The notes beneath the pieces were generated by a model. The model had not been told where the DNA came from. It made no database searches and saw only the letters and a program-made list of their open reading frames with translations. 64,000 nucleotides of DNA. It comes from Ascaphus truei (taxonomy: Eukaryota; Chordata; Amphibia; Anura; Ascaphidae). The translations under genes and the position numbers were made by a program. The stretch's first letter is position 1. Each line of letters begins with the position of its first letter. Positions 34,303-44,387 of this stretch are shown piece by piece. The stretch covers positions 48,906,629 to 48,970,628 of the forward strand of contig CM071570.1 in assembly GCA_036426205.1 (NCBI GenBank), read 5' to 3'.

Positions 34303-34590
34303 CGGTTTTAGACCACTTGCCTTGGAAAATCTGTGACCATCTCGCATTAACTCGTGAGATTGTCAACAGAAGGCTGTGATGGCCCATCGGATTAACACAG
34401 CGGTGTCCCTGCATTTGAATGGGACTCGCAGTTTGGTAGGATTCACACAGCGTGAGTCCCATTCAAATGCAGGGACTCCCGCTGTGTTAATCCGATGGGC
34501 CATTAGTCTGACTGCAGAAATCTCACCGCATTGGATGGGTTTTAGTGCAGAATTCTTAAGGCAAGTGGTCTAAAACTGTCAGCTACAGAT
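34303..34590. repeat. Foldback MITE-like palindrome
   Basis: TTTTAGACCACTTGCCTT at the left end pairs with AAGGCAAGTGGTCTAAAA at the right. Inner arms GGCCCATCGGATTAACACAG and GTCCCTGCATTTGAATGGGA have exact inverted partners around a short loop near 34432-34450. Arms are about 125 bp. Confidence 0.8.
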
Positions 34591-34623
34591 GTACATTATA
34601 AAACCCCACCCTAAATACAAAAA

Positions 34624-34648
34624 CCCCCCCCCCCCCCCCCCCCCCCCC
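34624..34648. repeat. Poly-C tract of about 25 bases
   Basis: A C homopolymer is followed by an A run, flanked by further degenerate AAATACATAC units. Its exact length may be uncertain in any assembly. Confidence 0.85.
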
Positions 34649-34732
34649 AAAAAAAAATATCTACAAAAAAACAAAACCACTACCCGAAATACATACAAAA
34701 TGCAGACTTATCTGCAGACGAGACCACAAGTA

Positions 34733-34960
34733 TTCTAAAGCTTGCCTTAAACTAGCCCGGTTACATTCTGGATATGTGCTGGGTGTAACCTGGCTAGTTT
34801 AAGGCAAGTTTAAGGCATTTCTGCATTACTAATGACCCATAGGATTAACACAGCAGGGGTCCCTGGCAGTCCCATTCAGTTTGACCCCCACTGTTAATCT
34901 GATGGGCCATTAATAAATGCAGAAATGCTGGGTCTAGTTTAAGGCAAGTTTAAGGCATGT
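34733..34960. repeat. Second foldback related to the previous one
   Basis: AGGATTAACACAGCAGGGGTC pairs with its inverted partner ending TTAATCTGATGGGCCATTA, as in the foldback at 34303-34590. Two GTTTAAGGCAAGTTTAAGGC copies flank the right side. A short hairpin of TTGCCTTAAACTAG lies at 34733-34808. Confidence 0.7.
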
Positions 34961-35317
34961 ATCCAGCATGTACTTGGGTGTACCTGGGTCTTTTTGGCAA
35001 TTGCCACTGGTTTGTGTTAGAATAACCGTGATCACTACAGTACCTTGGTTGGGGATGGTCTCAGACCTCTGCTGCCCAGGCTCTCCCAGCTGCTGCTGAC
35101 CCCTTGCTGGGCTTCCCTCTCTCCCATGCTATAAAATCCTCCCTTCCTGTCCCGCACCAGGCCTCCTTCCCTCCCGATGGTGAGTGTGTCGAAGTCAGAG
35201 GCCCTGCACGGGACAGTGAGAGAGGCCCACAGCTGGGGAGAGCCGGGTACCGGTGGCTGGACAAAGCAGTTGAGCTTCTCTTATTGCCACCAGGCCCTTG
35301 CTCTCCTCAGCTAGGGG

Positions 35318-35496
35318 CCTCCCTCACTGACACTGTCCCACACCAAGCTTCATGTCAGCATGCGCCGGGCATCTCTCTCATGCCGGTGTGCACCGGAAGC
35401 TGGGCCCAGATTACTTCTGGAGCGCACTGATGTCAGAGAAGTCTAGTACTCTGACATCAGAAGCTCGGTGTGGGACAGTGTCAGTGAGGGACCCAC
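35318..35496. repeat. Inverted repeat, 40-bp arms
   Basis: CCCTCACTGACACTGTCCCA (about 35321) pairs with TGGGACAGTGTCAGTGAGGG (about 35471); the match extends over AAGCTTCATGTCAG and its inverted partner. No gene is seen. Confidence 0.75.
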
Positions 35497-35897
35497 AGCT
35501 GTGGAGATCAGGGGCGCAGCGGCAATGATAGGAGCAGCAGCCTGGCAAAGAAGTTGCGCCCGACATGAGGTCAGACCCCACTTCCAACGCCCGCCCCCCG
35601 TAGCCACCGGGCCGGGGACACTTGTCCCGGTTCTCCCCCCCCCCCCCATGTCCGCCAGCCCGGCCTGGTGCTCTAAAAGCCCTAAACCCATCTTCCTACA
35701 CCATTTTTTTTGCAATGCTTTAACCTCCCTAATCTTCAACTGCCTCCCAGGGCTAGCGCATGGCACTGGTAGTATGTCAGAAAATACTACCTTGTATGTC
35801 CATGTCTTAAGCTTTCAGCCTAGATCCCTGAAATCATTTTTTCACGACAATCCATCTCTCTTTCTCTAACTTTGTCAGTGGTGCCAACGTGTACCAA

Positions 35898-36508
35898 TGG
35901 TAGAAGTAGGTGATAGATGATGCTCAAAAATCACATGTGTGCTCTGAGTAAATAATTGATATAACTCCATAAATGTCTAGAGTGTTGTATGAATGTTCCC
36001 AATAAGGCAGTCCATGCACAAATAAATTACCCAGGAGAGATAGGGACCTAATAGTGTCCACTTGACAATAATTGGCTCTAAATGCTTTCCTCTCATATGA
36101 TGATCAATGGTACTAGCATGAGGTAATATAGTACAGGGCTATGGCCCATTACCTACCAGTATACTGCCTGGACAGTCCAGCCACTACAGGGCGTGCAGTC
36201 CTTCAAGGAAGAATCAGGACATGTAAGTTGAAACCAGTGCACAGCCAGGATCCAAGATGAAAAAATTACAGATTCCATGGCAACTCCAAATAACAAAACC
36301 TTTATTGAATATACTGTAGCTTACAATGGAAGGTGAAAAACACACGCGTTTCGTCTATGAGTACTTTATCAAGGACAAACGCGTTGGGAAGTTTTTCATC
36401 TTCCATTGTGAGTTATATTCAATACATTTATTGTTATTTGGAGTTTCCCTTGAATTTCTAATTTTTTTATCCTGGATCATGGCTGTGCTCCGGTTTCAAC
36501 TTACATTT
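35898..36508 (-). mobile_element. 611-bp palindrome element with hammerhead-like core and 14-bp target duplication
   Basis: A perfect 14-bp repeat, CCAACGTGTACCAA, lies at 35884-35897 and 36509-36522, precisely splitting the CR1 esterase frame. The right part (about 36215-36500) is a palindrome: GAAACCAGTGCACAGCCAGGAT pairs loosely with ATCATGGCTGTGCTCCGGTTTC, and CAACTCCAAATAACAA with TTGTTATTTGGAG. Its apex carries GAAACGCG and its inverted partner. Nothing coding is seen. The form matches 8712-9333. Confidence 0.8.
36340..36381 (-). ncRNA. Hammerhead-like fold, variant core
   Basis: On the minus strand CCTTGATAAAG (36374-36364) stands where CTGANGAAG is expected, followed by a weak stem II, GAAA (36352-36349) and CGCGTGTG. 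The same CCTTGA-K-AAAG variant is seen at 9157 and 62215. The opposite arm also carries ACGCGTTTGTC, so an alternative long hairpin competes. Confidence 0.4.
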
Positions 36509-37650
36509 CCAACGTGTACCAAGACTGTCGAGTCAGTCCAAGGCCCTCCCAACAATCTGTCTACCCGATCCAATATGTGACAAATTTGAGACCCCAGGAG
36601 ACAACAAACTGTTTGGTTGATGCAGTCATGGCAACAGATTGCCCTATCTTGCATCCTAATAATGGAGTCCCCTACCACCACAGCCTTTCTTGGTATCTTA
36701 GCATCCTGAGTCCCCTCTGTGTTGGAGGAACTATTCCACTGGCTGCTAGAGGAATCAGTCTCCCCCAGCCTTTCTATTCCTGCCCTGACAAACCCAGTAT
36801 CTTTGCTCAATCAGGCAAATCTATTAGGATGGTCAGCTCAAAACTGGCCCGCATCTTCTCCCAGCTTCCTCTTCTAACTGCTACCCAGCTACCTACTTGT
36901 TCCTGATCCTCACTCACAGCTCTAAACTCTGCAACACTAGTCCCAGCCAGGGCCTGCTCAGTGAGCACTAACCTACTTTCAAGATTGTCAATTTCCCTGA
37001 ATATTGCAAGTTGCCTCTTCAGATCACACTTCCACAGTGGTATACCCCTTGGAACAGCTACTCCAAGTGCACATACAGTACATGTGGCAAGACGTGCATT
37101 AAGTGGCATTCTCAATCCTGCTCATTGTTGCACTATATAGTATAAAGTGCTAATAATTTACTGTATTTCTATATACCTTGTTTGACAGCTTCCTGGTTCC
37201 ATCTCCTTCTGGTTCTAACTCACTTGAGCGCTTGAAATCAAACAGTAATTAAAACACAGAGATCAGGACACACAAGCTCATGATTTGTTACAAGCCTCTG
37301 TACTGTATAAAAGAGGGACACACCCCAACCAGGTGAGTTAGGTAAGCAATCAACTAACCACACCCACTGCACGCTCAACCAGAGCTAAGTTCAGCCACCC
37401 CTGCTATAATACACTAGTATACACAGCACAGCACTTCCCTTCTGTGTACAGAAACTTGTGGTGGAAATATGATGAGGGTTTTAGGGAGTGGATGGCGATG
37501 ATGATGAATCATGGACGATGGGATTTGAAAGATACAGTATACATGTGGTTATCAAAAATGATGCCCCAGCGTTCATCCCCTTTTCAGGGTCTGGTCGAAA
37601 ACACAAAGTGGTCAGGTTAAGAAGGTTGTGTGCTGGTCCATTAATGAAGG

Positions 37651-38108
37651 TGTGAGGATCGGATGCAGGCTCCAGTCCAGAGTTTGATTCAGACTTGCTG
37701 CAGGATTCCCTCATCAGCTCCTGCTGTGTGCATTCTGCACAGTACCAAATCAGCACTCTGATTTCATTTTCAGCCTCTGCTGATCAGCAATTAACGTATT
37801 GGCTGATTCACTCGTTCTATGCTCAGTCTTTGCCTCTGCAATTTGCTGAGCATAACGTTTTGTTCTGTGTGACTTTGTGGTGGTCGCAAGCACTCTGTGG
37901 TTCCTTGTCCTGCCTTGCTGTGCTTTCTCTTTCCTTGCAGGTTCACCTAGACCCTTGCCACAAATTTACCTATTACCCTCCTGTCTCCTACCCTCGACCT
38001 CAGTTTGGATACCTACTACGCTAACGTCTACTACACTCAACCTTGGCTACATGACCCCACTACTCTCACTTCTCCAACCCCGATTTGGCTACCCACGACT
38101 ACGCATCT
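37651..38108 (+). repeat. Gypsy element 5' LTR
   Basis: It begins TGTGAGGATCGGATGCAG and is colinear with 41246-41695 (shared CCCTCATCAGCTCCTGCTGT, TTTGCCTCTGCAATTTG, CTCCTGTCTCCTACCCTCGA). The exact 3' end is unclear because the partner LTR loses homology at about 41696. Confidence 0.8.
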
Positions 38109-38209
38109 GGATTCTGGATGCCACCGCGGCTCCAGGTCAGTGTTTATATAGCCCTACCTCAGCCCAGTTTGTGGCACACACCCATTAAATTATGCTCAGC
38201 CCTGCAAAC

Positions 38210-38941
38210 ATGGACCCCGCAGAGGTGGGTCGAGTTTTGACCCTGCATGACAATATGTTTAATCAATTCCAACAGTATTGTGAGCAGAACCACAAATGTA
38301 TGGATCAATTGCAATCCAGTATACTGTAGATCAGGTACAGTGTGCAGCATTCAATGCTGCTCCCCCAGCAGCGGCTGTCCCAACTCTAAGTTCTACCCAC
38401 GCCTTCACTGAACCACAACTTCCTACGCCGAATCGCTATGGCGGGATCCCCTCAGCTGTCTGGGGTTTCTAAACCAATGTTTTATTAAATTTGAGCTTAC
38501 CACTTCTCGTTTTGTGTCTCAGCATTCGAAAGTCACATACATCATGTCCCTGTTAACTGATGACGCCTTGGCGTGGGCATCTCCGATCTGGGAGTGAAGA
38601 TCGGACCTCACCAGCGACATATCTCTCTTCACGCGGGAGTTCCAAAGGGTCTTCAACACCCTAGGACGTAAGGTAACAACTTCTTCCCTCCAGCATATTT
38701 CTCAAGGCACTCGAACCGTGGCCCGTTACGCAGTGGAATTCCGGACCCTCGCCGCAGAGACCGGATGTAACGATGAAGCACTGGTAGCAATATTTTGGCA
38801 AGTTCTTACGGAGAATCTCAAGGACGAACTCGCCTTTATGTATCCAGATGGATCTGCGCCGTCAGGAGAGAAGAGCCGAGAGGGTTCAACGCCGAACAGG
38901 TACACGTTCCCTTTCTACTCTTTCTGCAGTTCCTATTACTG
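38210..38941 (+). pseudogene. Gypsy gag-like pseudogene
   Basis: An ATG at 38210 begins MDPAEVGRVLTLHDNM. Later frames give LTDDALAWASPIWE, LFTREFQRVFNTLGRK and VARYAVEFRTLAAETGCND, the pattern of the Ty3/Gypsy gag capsid region in vertebrate chromoviruses. In-frame stops and shifts split it. It precedes the zinc knuckle and protease in the usual order. Confidence 0.8.
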
Positions 38942-39026
38942 ACAATTCCCTGGATCCAGATGAGGCAATGAAGCTCGGGGTAATAGCCTATCAGTCCACG
39001 AGAAGCAGCACTGATGCAGCTCTGGT

Positions 39027-39540
39027 CTTTGTATGTATTGCAGTATTGCCGGACATCAGGCTCTCCGTTGTCCCAATAAGTCCGGAAACGCCAAATCCTA
39101 GTGAGAAAAGGGAGAATCACACTGGGAACACTACATACTTCTCTCTCTAGTCTACCTACTAAGTTGATGCTGTCTATGAAATGGACCATGGAATCCTTCA
39201 CTGTCAAGACACGGCCTTTCTGGACTTCGGGTCCGGCTGTAATTTCATCGAACAAAGGTTCGAGGAGAAACAAGGCATTCCATTGGTACAGAGTAAATCT
39301 CCAGTAGCTTTGAAAGCGATAGATGGCAGACCATTACAACCAGCGTTAATTTCCTTAGAGACGGTTCCACTACAGTTGGGAACAAGTACGGACCATACGA
39401 AAAAGATTTTACTGAACGCAATCCACTGTCCCAAGATTTCCGTTAATCTGGGATTACCGTGGCTTCAACTTCATAACCCTTTCATGGATTTGGTGGAGTT
39501 TCGGCTCGTCCATTGGAGTTCACGATGTCTAAGGAACTGT
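39027..39540 (+). pseudogene. Gypsy zinc knuckle and aspartic protease region
   Basis: At 39027 one frame reads CMYCSIAGHQALRC, a CX2CX4HX4C knuckle. From about 39181, FLDFGSGCNFIE stands where the protease has D-S-G: serine or equivalent is replaced by phenylalanine, so the catalytic motif is damaged. VALKAIDGRPLQPALI and LGLPWLQLHNPFMD follow, ending just before the expected reverse transcriptase. Confidence 0.8.
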
Positions 39541-39555
39541 TCAATTCCTTCCTAA

Positions 39556-40915
39556 ATGCTGGCTGCTGCTTCAGTGCTGTCTGAAGATACAGAAAATCCG
39601 GTGACTATCCTCACCGATCACAAAAACCTCTTGTACATCGAGCGTGCTTGTCGATTGGGGTCACGACAGGTGCGGTGGTCATTATTCTACTCTCATTTCA
39701 ACTTTATTATTTCTTACCTACCAGGGTCCAAGAATATAAAAGCGGACGCTCTTTCATGCCAATTCCTGATCGACGACACTGCAGAGGACCGCGAAGAACC
39801 CATTCTTCCTGCGACACGCATCATCTCGGCCGTTACCTTTGACTCTCTAGAGGACATTGTTTGGGATCAATCACTAATTCCAGAGGGCCTCAAGGTCCCG
39901 GAGGGACGTCTTTTCATGTCACCAACTTTTCAACATAAGGTCATATGGGGTCATAGTTCCAAAAGCTCCGGTCATCCTGGATAAAAGGGGACCATCGATT
40001 TACTGGAACAGAAATTCTGGTGGCCTGAGATCTGTAAGGATGCTAAGAGCTTTGTATCCTTTACCCTATCTGTGTCCGGACAAAAACACCCAGGAATCAT
40101 CCTATGGGGCTATTACAACCTCTCCCGATTCCAGACCGGCCATGGACTCACATTTCTATGGACTTTGTGGTGGAGCTGCCCTTACCTAAGGTCATGACCA
40201 CGATCTTGGTGGTCGTGGATAGGTTCTCCAAACAAACTCACTTCATCCCTCTGAAAGAGTTACCTAATGCTGCTAAACTTTCTGAGGTATTCATTTGGGA
40301 GATATTCCGACTCCATGGAGCTCCTCAAGTAATCGTGTTGGATCAGGGCTATCAATTAATCTTCAAATTCTGGAGGGCCTTCTGCCAACAGCTTGGAGTG
40401 TCCTTACACTTTTCATCCTCTTATCACCCCAGTCTAATGGACAAACAGAGCGAACTAATCAGTCCTTGGAACAATATATCAGTTGTTTCATCTCGGACAC
40501 TCAAGACGATTGGGCAGACCTATTAACTAGGGCAGAATTCTCCCATAATAATTTACAGGACGACTCATTGCAAGAATCTCCATTCTTCGCTAATTATGGC
40601 TTTCATCACTCAGCTCTTTGTTCTTCAGGAGTTGCAGCCAGAATCCAGCCATGGATAACTGGATCCAGCAACTACAGGAGTTATGGGAAGATCCAGAACA
40701 ACCTTCAAAAAGCAGTGTCAACGCAAAAAAGGCAAGCAGATCAGCATCGTCGTGAGATACCAACATATAATCCTGGTGAAAAGGTATGGCTTTCTACCAA
40801 AATCATCAGGTTGAAAACACCAATGATGAAGCTATCTCCCAGATTTATTGTCCCTTTTCCTATCATCGAGAGGGTCATCAGGTGGCATACCGGCTACACC
40901 TCCCAGCCTCCATGA
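39556..40915 (+). pseudogene. Gypsy RNase H end and integrase; reverse transcriptase missing
   Basis: ENPVTILTDHKNLLYIERA and GSKNIKADALS mark the end of RNase H. GHSSKSSGHPG and following cysteine-type residues mark the integrase zinc region. WTHISMDFVVELP and VVVDRFSKQTHFIP hold the first acidic residue, VLDQGYQL the second, and NGQTERTNQSLEQY, after a frameshift near 40430, the glutamate. The whole reverse transcriptase, about 1.3-1.5 kb, is deleted between the protease and RNase H near 39500-39555. The element cannot be autonomous. Confidence 0.85.
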
Positions 40916-41014
40916 TGATCCCATTGGTATTCCATATATCCCTACTAACACCCTTTGTATAGGATCCCAGGTCTCCGGTTCCTGCATCTCCTCCAGAACC
41001 TTTCCTGGTGGACA

Positions 41015-41131
41015 ACAGGAGTTCGAGGTTCAGACGATCTTGGACTCTAGGCTATCCAGAGGCACAATCCCGTACCTGGTCCATTGGAAGGGCTTTGGCT
41101 CTGAGAAACGTTCCTGGATCCCCAGATATTG
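41015..41131 (+). pseudogene. Gypsy C-terminal chromodomain
   Basis: [20 protein letters not shown] and [14 protein letters not shown] match the chromodomain seen at the C-terminus of chromovirus integrases, which in that group is thought to guide insertion. It places the element in the chromovirus branch of Ty3/Gypsy. The domain is short at its C-terminal end. Confidence 0.85.
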
Positions 41132-41214
41132 ACTTCATGCCCCTCGCCTAGTTCGGGCATTACACCGGAGACACCCCTTAAAACCATCCCTGTTGTGCCT
41201 GGAATTTGCTCCTG

Positions 41215-41245
41215 CGGGGGTGGGGAGTGGAGGGGCGGGTGGTAC
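41215..41245 (+). other. Polypurine tract of the Gypsy element
   Basis: A purine-rich run, GGGGAGTGGAGGGGCGGGTG, ends just before the TGCGAGGATC start of the 3' LTR, the position expected for the plus-strand primer. Confidence 0.75.
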
Positions 41246-41695
41246 TGCGAGGATCAGATGCAGGCTCCGGTCCAGAGTTTGATTCCGATTTGCTGCAGGC
41301 TTCCCTCATCAGCTCCTGCTGTGTGCACTCTGCACAGCACAGAATCAGCACTCTAGTTTCACATTGAGCTTCTGCTGACCAGCCGTTCACCTATTGGCTG
41401 ATTCACCCATTATATGCTCAGTCTTTGCCTCTGCAATTTGGCTGAGCATAACAATTTGTTACATGTGACGTTGTGCTGGTCGCCAGCAGTCTGTTATTCT
41501 TTGCCCTGCCTTGCTTTGCTGTGCTTTCTCTTTTCTAGCAGTTTCACTTAGACCCTTGCCATGGATTTACCTACTACCCTCCTGTCTCCTACCCTCGACC
41601 TCGGTTTGGATACCTACAGTACTACGCTAACTTCTACTATACTCAACCTCGGCTACGTGACACCACTACTCCCACCTCTCCAACCCCGACTTGGC
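41246..41695 (+). repeat. Gypsy element 3' LTR, right end replaced
   Basis: It is colinear with the 5' LTR until CCCCGACTTGGCT and then passes abruptly into CT-rich DNA. The two LTRs differ at many positions, so the insertion is old. Confidence 0.8.
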
Positions 41696-41696
41696 T

Positions 41697-42165
41697 CTTT
41701 CCACCTCCTCTCTCACTTTTCCCCTCCTCCTTTCGCATTCCCCTCATCTTATTTTCTCACTCTCCCCTCCTCTTTTCTTACTTTCCCCACCCTCCTCCTC
41801 TCACTCTCTCTACTTCTCCCTCACTCTCTCTTACCCCATTAATCATGCTCACTTTCCTTCCCCTCCCTCATTCCCCACTTTCTCCCACTCCCCCTCACAC
41901 TCCTCACTCTCCCACTGTCCCCTCTCTCACTCTTCCCCCTTTCTCTCTCACAATTTCCCCCTCCTCCTTTCTTACCTCCACCCCTCATCTTTTCTCACTC
42001 TTCCCCACTTCCTCCTCCTTTATCACTCTTTCCCCTCCATGGCTCTCACTCTTCCCCATTCCACTCATTCACTCCCTTCCCCCTCCTTCTTTCCCACTCT
42101 CCCCCTGTGCTTTCTCTCACTCTCCCCCCTCTCTTACTTCCCCAACTCCCTCTCTCTCTCTCTGT
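41697..42165. repeat. Pyrimidine-rich low-complexity tract
   Basis: About 470 bp of CT-rich sequence with recurring CACTCTTCCCC and TCTCACTC phrases. It lies exactly where the 3' LTR ends and before a CR1 scrap. Confidence 0.85.
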
Positions 42166-42365
42166 CTGTATTAAACCTCGTCTGCCATTTACCTGCCCAA
42201 GTTTGCAGTCTATCCAAATCATTCTGGAAATAAATTACATCATGTTCTGATTTTATTACTTTACACAATTTAGTGTCATCTTCAAAGATTGAAACTTTGC
42301 TCTATATGCCAACCTCAAGTTCATTAATAAACAGCTTAAAAAGCAGGGGTCCGAGTACTGATCCC
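42166..42365 (-). pseudogene. CR1 RT fragment
   Basis: Highly similar to 31235-31450, including CCATTTACCTGCCCAAGTTT and TTTAGTGTCATC. It covers the FADD region of the CR1 reverse transcriptase in reverse. Confidence 0.8.
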
Positions 42366-43145
42366 TTTCAGAGTAGTTCTGAGTTCAAGATGTTTCAATT
42401 TCAAGTTCATGCTTCTGTTTTATTATGTTTAAGTACATTTTATTTTCCTGAGCACAAGATAATATAGTGTGATTGATACTGTTTTTAAGCTAGGAAACTT
42501 GATACCATCTACAGACAATGCAGTCCCAGAAAATAGAGCATCAGTAATGTGCATTTCTGGTAAATGAAAGATTGCAAGAAGCTACAGAACCTCAACTTTA
42601 TCAGGGAATAATATCCAAAGGTGTCAACATCCAGCTACAGTATTACCGTATATTGAATGACTAGCCCATGTGTGACATGTTTGAAAGCATCATTTATTTG
42701 AACCATTGAAGTGTCGCTTAGAGCTAATTTAGAAACAACACATGAAGAGATTGTTTATCGCAATATAGACAAATGACACATCCCAGGTTTGTCTATAAAG
42801 TTGGAACTACAATGTAACCCATTTTTCTGGGGACGAAATATACCTCCTGTTCTTCATCAAAGAAACATGACTGAAACAAAAATTGAAATCACAAAAGTAA
42901 TGTTATGAAGGGTTTTATTTTATTTATGTTGGACTGTTAAATAAATAGCAGTTATTTCTATGAAAGGTTCCAGGGACCTATTACTCTCTTACAGTCGTAT
43001 TATCTGGCCTGTGGTTGAAACCACAGCTAAAGGAAAGCCCATGAGAAGATATATAATATTAAAGAGGGAAGCTAAGTGTAGTGTTCCTGGAGCGTGTATC
43101 AAAAACTAATTATAAAACCATTAAGATTTTAGAACCAATACCATA
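42366..43145. other. Non-coding stretch, nothing recognised
   Basis: AT-rich without domains. Confidence 0.5.
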
Positions 43146-43149
43146 ATAC

Positions 43150-43440
43150 AAGTGAAAATACCGACCATTAGTTTATATACTGGGCTAAAAAAAAAAGAGA
43201 GCACGATGAGAACCATGGTTCACAGCTGGGGCTTCCTACACAAAAGAATAACACTGCTATGGCTTGGGCAAAGAGGTATGTACTTGGAAAGACAAATAGT
43301 GAAATTGAACAAGGCTGGGTGCAGCCGACTGATGAGGTACTATTACACCTTGGTGGCAATGATTTGGGTAAAATATTCAGCCTCTTTACTAGTGTACTAC
43401 ATATATTTACTCCTACTGTAACTACATTATAGGTGCCATG
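43150..43440 (+). pseudogene. SGNH-hydrolase-like fragment of a transposable element
   Basis: Overlapping frames give VYILG-like and KKRAR, GFLHKRITLLWLGQRGMYLE and, in another frame, QPTDEVLLHLGGNDLGK. Short SGNH hydrolases with LLxHLGGNDLG blocks are known in some retroelements, including Ngaro/DIRS-type elements. Shifts break the frame. The element type cannot be confirmed because no recombinase or reverse transcriptase lies next to it. Confidence 0.5.
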
Positions 43441-43826
43441 TATAAAGACATTTAATTAATCTTTTTCTATACCCACCTCCAAAAAATGTTGCTGGAGAAG
43501 TATTTATTATTAATTAGCACAAAAGTCAAGAAAATGGTACAGTACTTTTTGGGTACTAGATATATAATCTCAAACATGTATAGATGTAGCAGGCATTATT
43601 GCACACACTGGTGCCTGGAAGTCAGTGATCTACAGTTTCTTTTTTAGTCAGACAGCTAGAGGGATTGAGGGAAATAAGTTTGTCTCAGTTTAGGAAAATG
43701 AGACATTATTTTGACAAGTAGTTAAGGTTGTGAAAGTTTTCCCAAGAAAGTGATAACAGTTTTGTTCCTGTTGAGCAATATAATGAAGAAAATTTAAAAG
43801 TGTTAGAAGGATTCATATGATTAACT

Positions 43827-44084
43827 GTGATTCAGAGTAGTGGATCTACTGAAACAGTAAGAAAAAGGTCATATGAATGTGCAAACACAATTATGTCACA
43901 TTTCTGTTGGACCAAGTGTGTAATTACTTTCAGAACATCTGATGAAAGAAAGAAGAAGTGGCTTATTCACTTAACAGATGCCAATGATTGTGAAATGCAA
44001 ATACCATTTAGTGAATACTCTCAAAATAATATCATATTAGTTGCTGGAAATAAGTTTGTCAACTTCTTCTCTGCTTGGAGATGA
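43827..44084 (+). other. Open frame of 85 codons, unrecognised
   Basis: The frame is continuous, lysine and serine rich, and is preceded in other frames by similarly balanced codons back to about 43690. I recognise no domain. It could be the end of a decayed transposon gene or a chance frame. Confidence 0.25.
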
Positions 44085-44099
44085 AAACGATGAGCCCAA

Positions 44100-44260
44100 A
44101 TATTATTATTGTTTATTTATAAATCGCCAACATATTCAGCAGCGCTGTATAATGCTTGAACAAACTGATATAAAATACATACTGTAAACAGAAAGGCCTT
44201 CCAAATAAGGACAAACAAGGACAAACAGACACAAAAGGAGGGGCCTCATTGTGAGAGATT
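44100..44260 (-). repeat. LINE 3' tail
   Basis: TATTATTATTGTTTATTTAT followed by AATCGCCAACATATTCAGCA resembles, in order and content, the tails at 258-330 and 52991 (TTTATTTATATAGCGCC). It is the 3' UTR end of a related LINE in minus orientation. Confidence 0.55.
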
Positions 44261-44387
44261 ACCATACATGACCAAATATAACTTGTGGAAGTGTTATATT
44301 AACTATGTTAAACTATTGTTATGATACTAGTGTTACCATCCCAAATAATTTCAGAGTAAATGAGTATTTCAGCATTAGCAAAGGAGT

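Larger units (their letters stand above)
35690..37115 (-). pseudogene. CR1 LINE ORF1 (coiled region plus esterase), interrupted
   Basis: From 37115 downward: a CTVCALGV cysteine pair, LAIFREIDNLESRLVLTEQA (coiled-coil-like), then, after a shift, RKAVVVGDSIIR, the nucleophile block of the SGNH esterase in CR1 ORF1, and DSTVLVHVG. An inserted element (35898-36508) splits the VHVG(T)ND box. On the far side, from 35897 to 35690, come VREREMDC-like residues, VVFSDILPVPCASPGRQ and KKWCRKMGLGLLEH. Order and orientation are those of one CR1 ORF1 in which the small element landed. Stops mark decay. Confidence 0.8.

Noticed and set aside
41561..42233. Ser/Pro/Leu-rich frame of 180 codons
   Set aside because: Encoded by CT-rich low-complexity DNA after a truncated LTR.
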